36,169 bases of DNA from Clostridiales bacterium (GTDB lineage Bacteria > Bacillota > Clostridia > Christensenellales > UBA1242), in NCBI GenBank assembly GCA_918285425.1, contig CAKJZE010000050.1, positions 1 to 36,169 on the forward strand, read 5' to 3'. A program made the translations under genes and the position numbers. The stretch's first letter is position 1. Every line of letters starts with the position of its first letter. The notes below the pieces were generated by a model. The model was not told the DNA's origin. It saw only the letters and a program-made list of their open reading frames with translations, and searched no databases. Positions 1 through 9,834 of this stretch are shown here, in pieces.

Positions 1-150
1 CTCTTACATTTTCACTTTTTATCATTTGCTCTTATTGTCGCCCTGACTTGTCACTTTTATGTGTAAGTTTAATATATTTATATATTAATCATTTTAATTG
101 GTTCTGTCAAACAAAATTGGCACAGTAATTATTATAATTGCAAATTACGT

Positions 151-1248
151 TTATAGTTTCTTTAACAACGCTTTGATTTTATCTTCGCTGGTAAGAAGCG
201 GAGAAAGACTTTCACCACTGTTAAGTGTATGAATAATAAGCCCCAAAAATCTGCACAAATCCACAACGCAAAGCCATGGTTTTTGCTTAAGTTCTTCAGG
301 AATATAACTTGCGTTTGTGGTATAAACTTTTTTAATGACACCTTCTTCATAAAGTTTATCAAACTTTTCAGTACCTTCAGTGAAAAATGCAAAAGTTGCA
401 ATAACAAACATATCTTTTGCGCCACGTGATTTAAGTTGATTGCATATGTCAACAACACTTTCGCCACTGGCAATCATATCATCAATAATAAGTGCACTTT
501 TGCCATTGACATCTGGACCCATATAGTCGTGTGCTATGATTGGATTTTTGCCGTTGACAACACGCGTATAATCTCTGCGCTTAAAGAACATACTGGCATT
601 AAGTGACAGCATGCTGGCATACTGAATCACCCTGTTCATAGCCCCCGCATCTGGACTGACAACCACCATCTTATCCTTATCAATATCTTCTTTATTGTCC
701 GCAATAAATTGTTTCAAAATTGGATAAACCGGGAAAATTGAATCAAAGCTGCCATATGGCACTGCGTTTTGTATGTTTGGATCATGGGCATCAAAAGTCA
801 ATATGCTGCTGACACCAAGCCTTTCAAGCTGTTGCAGAGCAATCGCGCAATCAAGCGACTCGCGCCCAGTACGGCGGTGCTGACGACTTGCGTAAAGCAG
901 TGGCATGATGATATTGATTCGTTCGGCCTTGCCGGCTATTGCAGAAATGGTACGGATTATGTCTTGGTAATGCTCATCAGGCGACATATAATTTTCATGG
1001 CCATACATTGTATATTTCATGCTATAGTTGGACACATCACTGATTATATAGACATCTTTTCCACGAACAGATTTTGTCAGTTTTACCTTACCCTCACCAT
1101 TTGAAAACTTAAGAGCATTTATCTTTGTGACAAAAGTATCTCGCTTTTCGTTTTCTCGATTTTTCTTAACCTCGTCATCAACAATAGAGATTCTGTCCTC
1201 AAAGTTTCCAAAATACAAAATTTCCAACTCACCATTTCTGTTTTTCAT
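151..1248 (-). CDS. prs: Divergent ribose-phosphate pyrophosphokinase (PRPP synthetase family)
   Basis: Motifs YASRQHRRTGRES, LTFDAHDPNIQNAV, VVVSPDAGAMNRV and the PRPP-binding-like ALIIDDMIASGES match the PRPP synthetase layout but are variant. 365 aa. Confidence 0.85.
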   Translation of the reverse strand: MKNRNGELEILYFGNFEDRISIVDDEVKKNRENEKRDTFVTKINALKFSNGEGKVKLTKSVRGKDVYIISDVSNYSMKYTMYGHENYMSPDEHYQDIIRTISAIAGKAERINIIMPLLYASRQHRRTGRESLDCAIALQQLERLGVSSILTFDAHDPNIQNAVPYGSFDSIFPVYPILKQFIADNKEDIDKDKMVVVSPDAGAMNRVIQYASMLSLNASMFFKRRDYTRVVNGKNPIIAHDYMGPDVNGKSALIIDDMIASGESVVDICNQLKSRGAKDMFVIATFAFFTEGTEKFDKLYEEGVIKKVYTTNASYIPEELKQKPWLCVVDLCRFLGLIIHTLNSGESLSPLLTSEDKIKALLKKL

Positions 1249-1291
1249 ATTTTCCTCCTTATAAAAATTTTCGGAAAGTATCTTCCGAAAA

Positions 1292-2200
1292 TTATTCTAT
1301 GGTTAATATAATCCCCTTATAACCCTCTGTAGTTATTTGGTTTTCAAACGAGATTTTACCAAGCAACTCAAGACCGCTTGGAATTAAATTTTCAAACTCT
1401 GAAATAAGTTTGGCAGTGGTCATCTCATCTTCCTTTTCAAAAATAAAACTGATAAGCAAATCAAGCAGAATTTCACTTTGTTTAGCAGTTCTGTTGTTTA
1501 TACCAACAGTTCCACCACTCATAATATATTCCCCGCTTTCATTGATTGTGATGTTGAATTCGGTAGTAATATAAAGAGTTTTTGGCAAAATCATGTTCAA
1601 AAGGAACATTGGAGTATCCATTGCTTCAGCAATTTGAGTTCTGACTGAAGATGTATCAAATTTGAAAATAAATTTTATGTCTGCACTGTCATGCGAAAAG
1701 CCACCATCTTGCAAAGCCACTGGGTTAATATCAACTTCAAGCACTTTTATACTTGAAGTATCAATGTATTGCAAATTTGGCAATTTACTTTCCAAAATCC
1801 CACTTTCAAGCATTTGGTTAATAATTGCTGCAATTTCTTTATCAGTAAATTTATATTCACCATCAACCAATCCCAAATCTCCGCCGTCTGCAATTGTACG
1901 ATAGTCAATGGTATTGTCATAAGTCGTTGGGAACCCAGCATCAATAAGTTTGCTTGTTGCAGAGTCCATGTCAATTTTGCTGTATCCGTTTGTTATCATC
2001 TTGGACTCTTTTGGGCTGGTATAAAGAGTTTTTAATGTGCTTACAAGTTCCTGCATATTGTCAATGCCATAGGCTTTAAAATATTTTGGAACAATCAACA
2101 TATCAAGTGCAAGATACACAGAGAAAAATACTGTTGTTAAAACAGACAATATTATGAAAAGCTTTATAAAAAAATTTGCAGTTTTATTTTTCTTTCTCAT
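1292..2200 (-). CDS. Hypothetical membrane-anchored protein (single N-terminal TM)
   Basis: 302-aa ORF with basic N-terminus and one hydrophobic segment (FFIKLFIILSVLTTVFFSVYLAL), then a soluble region. Confidence 0.7.
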   Translation of the reverse strand: MRKKNKTANFFIKLFIILSVLTTVFFSVYLALDMLIVPKYFKAYGIDNMQELVSTLKTLYTSPKESKMITNGYSKIDMDSATSKLIDAGFPTTYDNTIDYRTIADGGDLGLVDGEYKFTDKEIAAIINQMLESGILESKLPNLQYIDTSSIKVLEVDINPVALQDGGFSHDSADIKFIFKFDTSSVRTQIAEAMDTPMFLLNMILPKTLYITTEFNITINESGEYIMSGGTVGINNRTAKQSEILLDLLISFIFEKEDEMTTAKLISEFENLIPSGLELLGKISFENQITTEGYKGIILTIE

Positions 2201-2207
2201 GTGATTC

Positions 2208-2324
2208 CTAGTGAACTATGTTATAGTTTATTTGCCCACGAAGAAGCAAATACAAACATACCCCAGCAACAACAATGCCAAGAATAAGTCTTATGATACT
2301 AAATCTTTTTCTAAAAATTCCCAT
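2208..2324 (-). CDS. Small single-TM protein, 38 aa (MGIFRKRFSIIRLILGIVVAGVCLYLLLRGQINYNIVH)
   Basis: ATG at 2324-2322 preceded by purine-rich GGAAGAGGGAAGAGGC; 38 clean codons to TAG, one hydrophobic helix. Below the 60-aa cutoff of the ORF track. Confidence 0.6.
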   Translation of the reverse strand: MGIFRKRFSIIRLILGIVVAGVCLYLLLRGQINYNIVH

Positions 2325-2408
2325 GCCTCTTCCCTCTTCCTTAAGTATATATAACCTTTATATTTATGTCAAGCACAAAGCAATCTATATCAAATTTTGT
2401 TAAAATTT

Positions 2409-3752
2409 TTAGTCTGCACTTGTCTTTTTATAAGATATTTTAACAATGCTGTTTGTGCCATTGGTAATCTTGACACTGTCAGAGATGTCAAGGTCAGCGA
2501 TAACTAAAATTTTATTACCATGTGCCAAAACTGGTACTTGGTCACGCATTCTTTGAGGTATCTTTTTGTCAATAAAATAGTCATTAAGCTTTTTGCTGCC
2601 GCTGCCAATTTTAGCAAAAATGTCACCCTCTTGCCTTGTTCTCCAAACCGCATCAGTTGGTATGCTGTCAAAATCAACATAGTGGTTACCATCACCAAAC
2701 TCTGCAAAACTGTCATCTGAAAGCATGACGGCATTTATTTCACCAAAGTCAGGAATTTGAGTCTTACCCAATTTGAAGGGGTAAACCATTTCTTCAGCAA
2801 ATTGCTTTTTAAAGGTAATCACAACTCCATCATATTCTTTAAATGCAATCATTTTAAAAGGCAGACTTATCTTACTTCCATTTTTCATGTTGAAAAGTTC
2901 TTTGATCTGTAAAATGTGCTTTTGTTCAATATCGTAGTATGCACCCAAATGTTCAAAAGCACTTTTAATAATTCTGGAAGAAAGTGCAATGTGAAGTTCA
3001 TTTACTTGGTTTAAAATTTTTACAAAATCATCTCTATAAACCAACATCTTCGTTGGAATACAAGAGGTAATAAAGTCATCATCTATTGCGCACTTGTCGG
3101 CAAATTTACAAACTGCACTTACTGCGTCAGGATAAACTTTTTCCATATCTGGAATAATTTTATGTCTAAAAAAGTTTCTGCTGTAATTGATATCATCATT
3201 TGACGAGTCTTTTATGCTTGGAATTTTATTTTCTTCATTATATTGTTCAATATCACATCTTGTAAAGTTCAAAAGAGGTCTTAAAATATAGCCACTTTTA
3301 AGAGCCATACCCTTTGCGCCTTTTAAACTACTTCCCCTTGCAATGTGCATAAGCACTGTCTCTGCCTGATCATCTTTGTGATGAGCAACTGCCAAAACTG
3401 TCGCCTTTTCCTTTTGCATAATTTTATCAAAAGCCGCGTATCGTAATTCTCTTGCAGCCTGTTCTACAGATTTTGCATACTTTTTTGAATGCTTCAGTGC
3501 ATCAACAGTTTCACAAATAAAATCAATGCCATTTTTTTCACAGTATTTTCTTACGAACATTTCATCTCGGTCAGACTCTTCACCGCGAAGACAATGGTTG
3601 ACGTGCACAGCTATCAAGCTAAACCCCATTTGCTTTTGTGCTTTTTGTAAAATATCAAGCAAACACATACTGTCTGCACCACCACTTACACCAACCAAAA
3701 CTTTATCATTTTTTGTAACAAAGCCTTCAATAATTTTGCAAGAAATGTTCAT
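2409..3752 (-). CDS. tilS: tRNA(Ile)-lysidine synthase TilS
   Basis: PP-loop VGVSGGADSMCLLDIL, VNHCLRGEESDRDE, AVAHHKDDQAETVLMHIARGSSLKG. The likely start is MNISCKII with GGAGAG upstream; the ORF is open to 3803. Directly downstream of spoIIE. Confidence 0.93.
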   Translation of the reverse strand: MNISCKIIEGFVTKNDKVLVGVSGGADSMCLLDILQKAQKQMGFSLIAVHVNHCLRGEESDRDEMFVRKYCEKNGIDFICETVDALKHSKKYAKSVEQAARELRYAAFDKIMQKEKATVLAVAHHKDDQAETVLMHIARGSSLKGAKGMALKSGYILRPLLNFTRCDIEQYNEENKIPSIKDSSNDDINYSRNFFRHKIIPDMEKVYPDAVSAVCKFADKCAIDDDFITSCIPTKMLVYRDDFVKILNQVNELHIALSSRIIKSAFEHLGAYYDIEQKHILQIKELFNMKNGSKISLPFKMIAFKEYDGVVITFKKQFAEEMVYPFKLGKTQIPDFGEINAVMLSDDSFAEFGDGNHYVDFDSIPTDAVWRTRQEGDIFAKIGSGSKKLNDYFIDKKIPQRMRDQVPVLAHGNKILVIADLDISDSVKITNGTNSIVKISYKKTSAD

Positions 3753-3771
3753 AATTCTCTCCATATACATA

Positions 3772-3800
3772 ATTATAACCAATTTTAGCAAAAGGTGCAA
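3772..3800 (-). promoter_or_regulatory. Candidate internal sigma-A promoter for tilS
   Basis: Minus-strand TTGCAC (3795-3800) - 17 nt - TATAAT (3772-3777), just upstream of the tilS RBS. Confidence 0.45.
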
Positions 3801-3803
3801 CAA

Positions 3804-6095
3804 TTATGCAAAATTTTGATTCAGTTTTACTGCAATAACAGTCATATCATCTTGATGAGTGGTTCTGCTTTCTGCTTCTTCCAAAATACTTTCTGCAAGC
3901 ATCTGCACATTTATGATTTTTTCATTATTTACAAAATCAGCAAAACTTTCAGGGCTTGTAAAGGCATCAACAACACCATCTGAAGCAAGCACAATTATAT
4001 CCCCAATTTTAAGCACTTTTTGTTCAGTTTTTGGATAAATATTTTCCATAACTGCAAGAGGCAGACTGTCAGAGCTTATGATACTGGCTTGATTACCACT
4101 TTTAATAACGCTGACAGTGGCTCCTATTTTCACAAAGTCAGCCTTACCAAGTGAAAGATCCAACACACAAATATCAATAGTTGTAAAATTTTCCTCCCCC
4201 GCTGGCAACATAAGTTTATTTACACTTGCAATCACTGTTTCTGATGAAATACCAGACTTATAAAAGCTTTCAATAACTGACAATGCGGCTGACGAAAGTC
4301 TCCTTGCTTTTTCACCATGGCCTTTGCCATCAGCAATTGCAAAAAGATATCTTCCACTTCCTATCTTTTTATAAGCATAAGTGTCACCATTGACACCATC
4401 TTTTGCCTTTTGTGCATAGCCCACCATAATTTTATACTTATCTGCAGGCTGATACAAAAGTATGCTCCACCCTGCAAAATGTGCAAAAGTTTGTTTTAAA
4501 AGACTGAAATTAATACCAAAAACATCTTTTAACACTTTGCAAATTTCTGGACGCACAACATCGCTGTTTCGTACAACTAAAACAACTTGTTTTACACCCT
4601 GTTTACTGCTTATAACCTCGCACTCGTTGACAACAACCTTTGCTTGTGTCAACTCATTTAAAATAAGCGTTGCACTTTTATGATCAAGTACATCTTCTTG
4701 TTGAACTTTGCTGGCAAGCTCTCCAAAGATTTTGCCAGTCGCCCCCATTTGTGAACTTACAAGCATTTTACCTTGATCAGAAACACACACTTGCTCACGA
4801 TATTCAAAATAGCTTTTCAGCGCCACATTAACTTGTGAAATAAGTGATGAAATATCTTTACAAACTCCCATAAGTAAATTATTTGCGTCCAGTATCGTAA
4901 CTTTTCCCTTTTCAATACCAAAGGCGATAAGCTGATTAATACCTTCTTTTATTTGCTGATTGTCACTGCAGACATCTTTATTTATACAAAGAGCGCAATG
5001 CCTGGTGATGATTTCATTAGTAAGCATGTCACAATACTCTTGCTTATTGACATTTCCTATGCTTAAATCTCTGTATTCGACTTGCATAAGACGAAACAGA
5101 GAAGAAAGCTCCAGCAGTTTATTTTTAAATTCTTCCTGTTTCCCCAAAATAAGAAAATCCGATGCCAACTCACCATCATAACTCCAGCTGAAGTTTTTAA
5201 GGTAACAAAAAAGAGAGTTTGGCACACACAAAAACAGCAAAACACATGCCAGCAAAGTTAAAATATTCAAATAATTATACATTGCGTAAGCATTTAAAAA
5301 TAGCCCAAAGACGCAGTCACACAAAAGTAGCAAAATTGAAGGGAAAATTCTTGTATTTTGCGAAAAACATGCACAAATAAGCCCAAAAATTGCAAATATT
5401 GCAATAAAAATTACACTTGCATTTACAAAAGAAAAACCCAGCCCAGCAATAACCGAAAAATAAATAGTCGCACTTTTTGTTAAAAAACGAGATATACATA
5501 AAAGCGCAAAAACTGTTAAAGCAAAACTTAAATTTACTTGTCCAATGTACATGCCAAACAATCCGCTGAAAAATGCAATTAAGAACAGACCAAAACAAAT
5601 ACTCTCATCAGTTGTAAAGCGACTTTGCAGGCCTCTGAAAAAAATTGCACTAAACGCAATGTGAGAGATATACATAAAACAAAGCCCAACCAAAATTGTG
5701 ATACAACTTGTAACAATTTGATATGTTGTATTGATATTAAAATATAAAAAACCAGCCTGACTTAAAATGCAAAAAATATAGGCTGCGTAAATTGGCATCT
5801 TCTTTTTGGCAATTTTAAAGATCAAAAAAGCCAATACTGCAACAGAAACTGTTGAAAGTGCAATTATTATTCCCTCAATAGTGGGATTTTGAATAAACAT
5901 ACTTACAAAATAAAACAATGATAAAATTAATACATTTTTATTAAGATAAATAAGGGTAAACAAAAAACTGAATGCATATGGATAAATCTTATGCATCACA
6001 TTTGCTCTTGCCAAAATAAGGAAGCAAATAAAAAGACATAAATACGTGAATATCTCTTTTCTGTACTTGATAACCCAGTTTTTAATAACTCTCAT
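3804..6095 (-). CDS. spoIIE: Stage II sporulation protein E (multi-TM plus PP2C-like SpoIIE phosphatase)
   Basis: N-terminal multi-TM region followed by a phosphatase domain (FAIADGKGHGEKARRLSSAALSVIE, LASDGVVDAF, HQDDMTVIAVKL). Next to tilS as in Bacillus-type synteny. Confidence 0.92.
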   Translation of the reverse strand: MRVIKNWVIKYRKEIFTYLCLFICFLILARANVMHKIYPYAFSFLFTLIYLNKNVLILSLFYFVSMFIQNPTIEGIIIALSTVSVAVLAFLIFKIAKKKMPIYAAYIFCILSQAGFLYFNINTTYQIVTSCITILVGLCFMYISHIAFSAIFFRGLQSRFTTDESICFGLFLIAFFSGLFGMYIGQVNLSFALTVFALLCISRFLTKSATIYFSVIAGLGFSFVNASVIFIAIFAIFGLICACFSQNTRIFPSILLLLCDCVFGLFLNAYAMYNYLNILTLLACVLLFLCVPNSLFCYLKNFSWSYDGELASDFLILGKQEEFKNKLLELSSLFRLMQVEYRDLSIGNVNKQEYCDMLTNEIITRHCALCINKDVCSDNQQIKEGINQLIAFGIEKGKVTILDANNLLMGVCKDISSLISQVNVALKSYFEYREQVCVSDQGKMLVSSQMGATGKIFGELASKVQQEDVLDHKSATLILNELTQAKVVVNECEVISSKQGVKQVVLVVRNSDVVRPEICKVLKDVFGINFSLLKQTFAHFAGWSILLYQPADKYKIMVGYAQKAKDGVNGDTYAYKKIGSGRYLFAIADGKGHGEKARRLSSAALSVIESFYKSGISSETVIASVNKLMLPAGEENFTTIDICVLDLSLGKADFVKIGATVSVIKSGNQASIISSDSLPLAVMENIYPKTEQKVLKIGDIIVLASDGVVDAFTSPESFADFVNNEKIINVQMLAESILEEAESRTTHQDDMTVIAVKLNQNFA

Positions 6096-6264
6096 ATAAA
6101 CAAAGTATCAAATACAAGCATATTTTCAAACAATACAAAAAACTAACTTTATCAAAATTTGACGAAAATTGTATTAAATGAACTAAAGAAAAATCAGCAA
6201 TAAAATCGACATATTGTTGAAATTTTAAATGGTTGGTGATAAAATATAGCAAAGGTACAAAAAA

Positions 6265-7143
6265 ATGACAAATTCAATGCAAAACAACTCAATAATAACT
6301 GATGAAAAACAATTTGCACAAAAAGTTGAATTAAGCCTTCAAAAAAAATTTAGGAAAACTATTCTAAGCAAGTTTATAAAAGCCATAAAAACCTATGACT
6401 TAATAAAGCCAAACGACAAAATTGCAGTTTGTATTTCGGGAGGCAAAGACAGCTTCCTTATGGCAAAACTTTTCCAAGAGCTTTTAAAATTTACTGAAAT
6501 TCCATTTGAAGTTGTCTTTTTATGCATGGATCCAGGTTACAGTGCAGAAAACCGCAAAAATATAGAGATAAATGCAAAAAATATGAACATATCTCTGACT
6601 TTTTTTGAAACAGACATATTTGCAAATGTATTTAATATCGAAAAATCGCCATGCTATCTTTGCGCAAGAATGAGACGTGGACATCTTTACAGCCAAGCAG
6701 AAAAATTAGGCTGCAACAAAATTGCACTTGGGCATCATTATGATGATGTGATTGAAACAATACTGATGGGAATGCTTTATGGTGGACAAGTTCAAACCAT
6801 GATGCCAAAACTCCACAGTGACAATTTTGGAAATATGGAATTAATACGCCCACTATATTTGATCAGGGAAAAAGATATTAAACATTGGCGTGATTATAAT
6901 GAATTAAAATTTCTGCAATGTGCTTGCAAGTTTACAGAAAAAAATTATAATGAAAACAAAGATGAGCCAACAGAAAGTAAGCGCAAAAAAGTAAAAGAAA
7001 TTATTGCAAATATTGCAAAGGAAGACCCTTGCATAGAGCAAAACATCTTTAAAAGCGTGGAAAACGTCAATCTTTCAACAGTTATCACCTATAAAGATAA
7101 ACAAGGAAATAAACACAACTTTTTAGAAGATTATGATAAATAA
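6265..7143 (+). CDS. TtcA-family PP-loop tRNA 2-thiocytidine biosynthesis-like protein
   Basis: PP-loop VCISGGKDSFLMAKLF, CxxC in SPCYLCARMRRGHLY, GHHYDDVIETILMGMLYGG. Confidence 0.85.
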   Translation: MTNSMQNNSIITDEKQFAQKVELSLQKKFRKTILSKFIKAIKTYDLIKPNDKIAVCISGGKDSFLMAKLFQELLKFTEIPFEVVFLCMDPGYSAENRKNIEINAKNMNISLTFFETDIFANVFNIEKSPCYLCARMRRGHLYSQAEKLGCNKIALGHHYDDVIETILMGMLYGGQVQTMMPKLHSDNFGNMELIRPLYLIREKDIKHWRDYNELKFLQCACKFTEKNYNENKDEPTESKRKKVKEIIANIAKEDPCIEQNIFKSVENVNLSTVITYKDKQGNKHNFLEDYDK

Positions 7144-7172
7144 AAAGTGCCTAACGGCACTTTTTATTATTG
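7141..7172 (+). terminator. Intrinsic terminator downstream of the ttcA-like gene
   Basis: AAAAAGTGCctaacgGCACTTTTTATT hairpin with T-tract. Confidence 0.7.
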
Positions 7173-7182
7173 TGTGTGCTAT

Positions 7183-7695
7183 TTATGCACCTTTTTCTGT
7201 TTCTTCTTTTTTTTCTTTTTTTGCTTTATACTTTAAAGCTGCATCACGACAAGCAAATAACTTTTCGACATCTTCTTTTCCCAATACTTCATCAGTGTTA
7301 AATTCAATAACATACTTTATTTTCAGCTTTGGATCAGAATATTTGCCAGTTACTTCGTCAAACTCTCTCTCTGTCTCAAAATAAATATCTGTAAAAAGTA
7401 CTATAAATTCATCAGCATTTCTTATAGCCTTTTTATATTGAGATTTATAAATTGTTTTAAGCGCATCAACAATGTCTGCACACGCAACGCCATTTGGGCA
7501 AATAAATTGAGGAGCTTTAGTACCATGACCTTTATTATCTTCAGTATACTGTCCAACCGAATTTTCCAAAATATATAATAAATCCTGTTGTGAAATATTG
7601 AATGGATCAACAAATGATTTTGTAATGATCTTGCCATCAACTGCACTATTGTGTATATTGTATAAAGCTTTTTGATCAAAAATTTTAAGTTCCAT
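7183..7695 (-). CDS. Hypothetical protein
   Basis: 170-aa ORF with AAAGGAG RBS before the ATG; K/E-rich C-terminus. Confidence 0.75.
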   Translation of the reverse strand: MELKIFDQKALYNIHNSAVDGKIITKSFVDPFNISQQDLLYILENSVGQYTEDNKGHGTKAPQFICPNGVACADIVDALKTIYKSQYKKAIRNADEFIVLFTDIYFETEREFDEVTGKYSDPKLKIKYVIEFNTDEVLGKEDVEKLFACRDAALKYKAKKEKKEETEKGA

Positions 7696-7800
7696 AACTT
7701 CTCCTTTGTATTAGTTAAAGTATAACATCAGCTTAAAACCTTGTCAATATCAAATTATAATCAAAACTTCATTGTTGCCACAAAATCTGTAAAATAGCTA

Positions 7801-7829
7801 TTGAACTTATTGAATTTTAATGTTATAAT
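7801..7829 (+). promoter_or_regulatory. Sigma-A-type promoter of the HExxH protein gene
   Basis: TTGAAC (7801-7806) - 17 nt - TATAAT (7824-7829), immediately before ATG 7837. Confidence 0.65.
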
Positions 7830-7836
7830 TGTTCAT

Positions 7837-8676
7837 ATGAAAAATACTTTGCTTTTGCAAATTTTAAAATATTGGAATGAACTGTCTTACAAAGAAAAGA
7901 TAGACCTTTTGCAAAAGTACGAAATTGAAAACAGCAATATTCAAAATCGCAAAGCTCGCGAGCTTGTTGTTGATGAGGATATGAACAGTGATGTTGGTGG
8001 TCTTTTCTATTATGAAGCACCAAGTTTCATATCTATTCCAAAACCAACTTTGTTCGACGGCTTACATATGGCAAGCTCTGTTACTCATGAGGGATACCAC
8101 GCTTATGTATATGATCATATGAAAGATAAATGTGACCTTAATCTTTACAGTGACATAGATATTAATGAATTTTATAAAGAGAAAAAATATGACAGAAAAC
8201 TCATGAATATCTGCAATATTTATCAAGATGGTGCAGCACTGTTTTCTCTTTATAGTATTGAAGAAGGCCTTGCAGAAAAAGAGTCCGCACTTCATATTAT
8301 TTATAATCTTCTCAAATCATGTGATAATAAAATCGAGCTTTTAAATATTGCAGACTTATTAAACAATGTTATAGATTTACAAACTGATCGCGAGCTTGCA
8401 AAAAAAACATATAGCAAATCGAAATATGATGCAATTAAATCATTTTGCGAGTCAGCCATTATAAATGATATAGATAACTATAATACAACTAAAAAAATTA
8501 ACAAAAATCTAAATCCTAAACTGGTTGAAAATTTTGATGAAAATTTAAGACTATTTGTTATGGCCAGTCAATATCCTGAAAGTTTTGATAAATTAAAAAT
8601 TGGTATGAAAGTTGGCCAAAATTTGTTAAATTTATATGATGACCTTGAATTAGGCCTTGAATTAGGCAAAGAATAA
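7837..8676 (+). CDS. Putative zincin-type metallopeptidase-like protein (HEGYH motif)
   Basis: SVTHEGYHAYVYDH (HExxH) followed by SIEEGLAEKESALH as a possible third ligand. The track start at 7801 (TTG) lies on the -35 box, so ATG 7837 is preferred. Confidence 0.65.
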   Translation: MKNTLLLQILKYWNELSYKEKIDLLQKYEIENSNIQNRKARELVVDEDMNSDVGGLFYYEAPSFISIPKPTLFDGLHMASSVTHEGYHAYVYDHMKDKCDLNLYSDIDINEFYKEKKYDRKLMNICNIYQDGAALFSLYSIEEGLAEKESALHIIYNLLKSCDNKIELLNIADLLNNVIDLQTDRELAKKTYSKSKYDAIKSFCESAIINDIDNYNTTKKINKNLNPKLVENFDENLRLFVMASQYPESFDKLKIGMKVGQNLLNLYDDLELGLELGKE

Positions 8677-8686
8677 TAAAAAATAA

Positions 8687-8712
8687 AAGAGAGATTTAAA
8701 AATCTCTCTTTT
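8687..8712. terminator. Bidirectional intrinsic terminator between convergent genes
   Basis: AAAAGAGAGATTTaaaaATCTCTCTTTTT. Confidence 0.75.
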
Positions 8713-8714
8713 TA

Positions 8715-9275
8715 TCAATAATTTGTTCTCAATTCAAATACAATGACTTTCTCATTTTGAATACCGACAGGAATATCAAAGGAAGAGAACTCCACCATAT
8801 AGTCAAAAAGGTTTTTCTTAAAGATATAATCAATCACTTGGTCAAGTCCATCAATCTGATTTAATCTTTTGTCATCAATATCACAATTAAATGAATACTC
8901 TGGGTTAACCTCCGCCTGACGGACAGAGCATTCATCTTTACAACAAACACTTAAAGTAACATTCATGTTTCTTCTGATCAGTATTGCACCCGTACAAATT
9001 TGATGACCTTTGAAATTTGAAGTGCTCACATTAATTGCAAATTTTTCAGCGTCTTTTACATAATCATAAACTTCTTCTTTTGTAACATTAAATCTGAAAA
9101 ACTGTGATGAAGCATGACCGAAATCTCGCACCACATAGTATTTATAATCATACTTGTCGAAAAATTCCTTTAAAAGTTCTTTATCATAGACCTCAAAATA
9201 TTCAACTGGCATATTATTAAGTTTTAACTGTTTAATAGTTTTTAAACTTTGCAGTTTATTGCTTATTTGTATCAT
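8715..9275 (-). CDS. Hypothetical protein
   Basis: 186-aa ORF with GGGG-type RBS and downstream terminator. Confidence 0.7.
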   Translation of the reverse strand: MIQISNKLQSLKTIKQLKLNNMPVEYFEVYDKELLKEFFDKYDYKYYVVRDFGHASSQFFRFNVTKEEVYDYVKDAEKFAINVSTSNFKGHQICTGAILIRRNMNVTLSVCCKDECSVRQAEVNPEYSFNCDIDDKRLNQIDGLDQVIDYIFKKNLFDYMVEFSSFDIPVGIQNEKVIVFELRTNY

Positions 9276-9351
9276 TTACATTCCCCTTTTTTTTGCATTA
9301 TATCATCTTTTAAAAGATCTGCAAAACAATTTTGAAAAATAAACATATAAA

Positions 9352-9380
9352 AAATCACTTTATGTTTTTAAAGTGATTTT
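9352..9380 (-). terminator. Intrinsic terminator
   Basis: AAATCACTTTatgttttTAAAGTGATTTT hairpin just downstream of the 148-aa CDS. Confidence 0.6.
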
Positions 9381-9384
9381 AATT

Positions 9385-9825
9385 TTAACGTTCATATTCT
9401 GGATTTTCGTAAATTTTATCTGTTAACCAATCAATTTCTTGTTCCATTTCTTTTTTTGTCCTTTCATTTACCACTTGAGCAAACTTACCAATTGCAATAC
9501 CAGCTTTTGTTTCGCTTATTTTGTTCTTATAATTTTTTAAACTAAATATTTTTAATATAAACCCAGCAGCCCCTATGCCTGCAAAAACTGATCCCAAAAC
9601 AGGCTGACCAAGTGCAATGTCACTTATACCAAGACAAAAAGTTACGACATCAAATGGGATAAAAGCTTTGTTTAAGCCGGACATTGTTACATAACTTTTC
9701 AATTGTTTTTCTTGCTTTTCACATAGCTCTTCATTTATTTTTTGATGATCATTTAGTTCTTTATATTCTCTTTTTAAATCGTTAAGTTGGTCATTTAATT
9801 CTTCTTTATTCATAATTTTTTCCAT
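9385..9825 (-). CDS. Hypothetical protein: N-terminal coiled coil plus hydrophobic hairpin
   Basis: Coiled-coil-like MNKEELNDQLNDLKREYKELNDHQKINEELCEKQEKQLK then a hydrophobic segment. Start at 9825 or 9813. Confidence 0.65.
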   Translation of the reverse strand: MEKIMNKEELNDQLNDLKREYKELNDHQKINEELCEKQEKQLKSYVTMSGLNKAFIPFDVVTFCLGISDIALGQPVLGSVFAGIGAAGFILKIFSLKNYKNKISETKAGIAIGKFAQVVNERTKKEMEQEIDWLTDKIYENPEYER

Positions 9826-9834
9826 ATGCAAAGC

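Noticed and set aside
769-1104. 111-aa plus-strand ORF opposite the PRPP synthetase
   Set aside because: Antisense shadow ORF; no RBS or recognisable domain.
7133-7384. 83-aa plus-strand ORF overlapping the ttcA-like terminator
   Set aside because: Runs through a terminator and antisense to a better-supported CDS.
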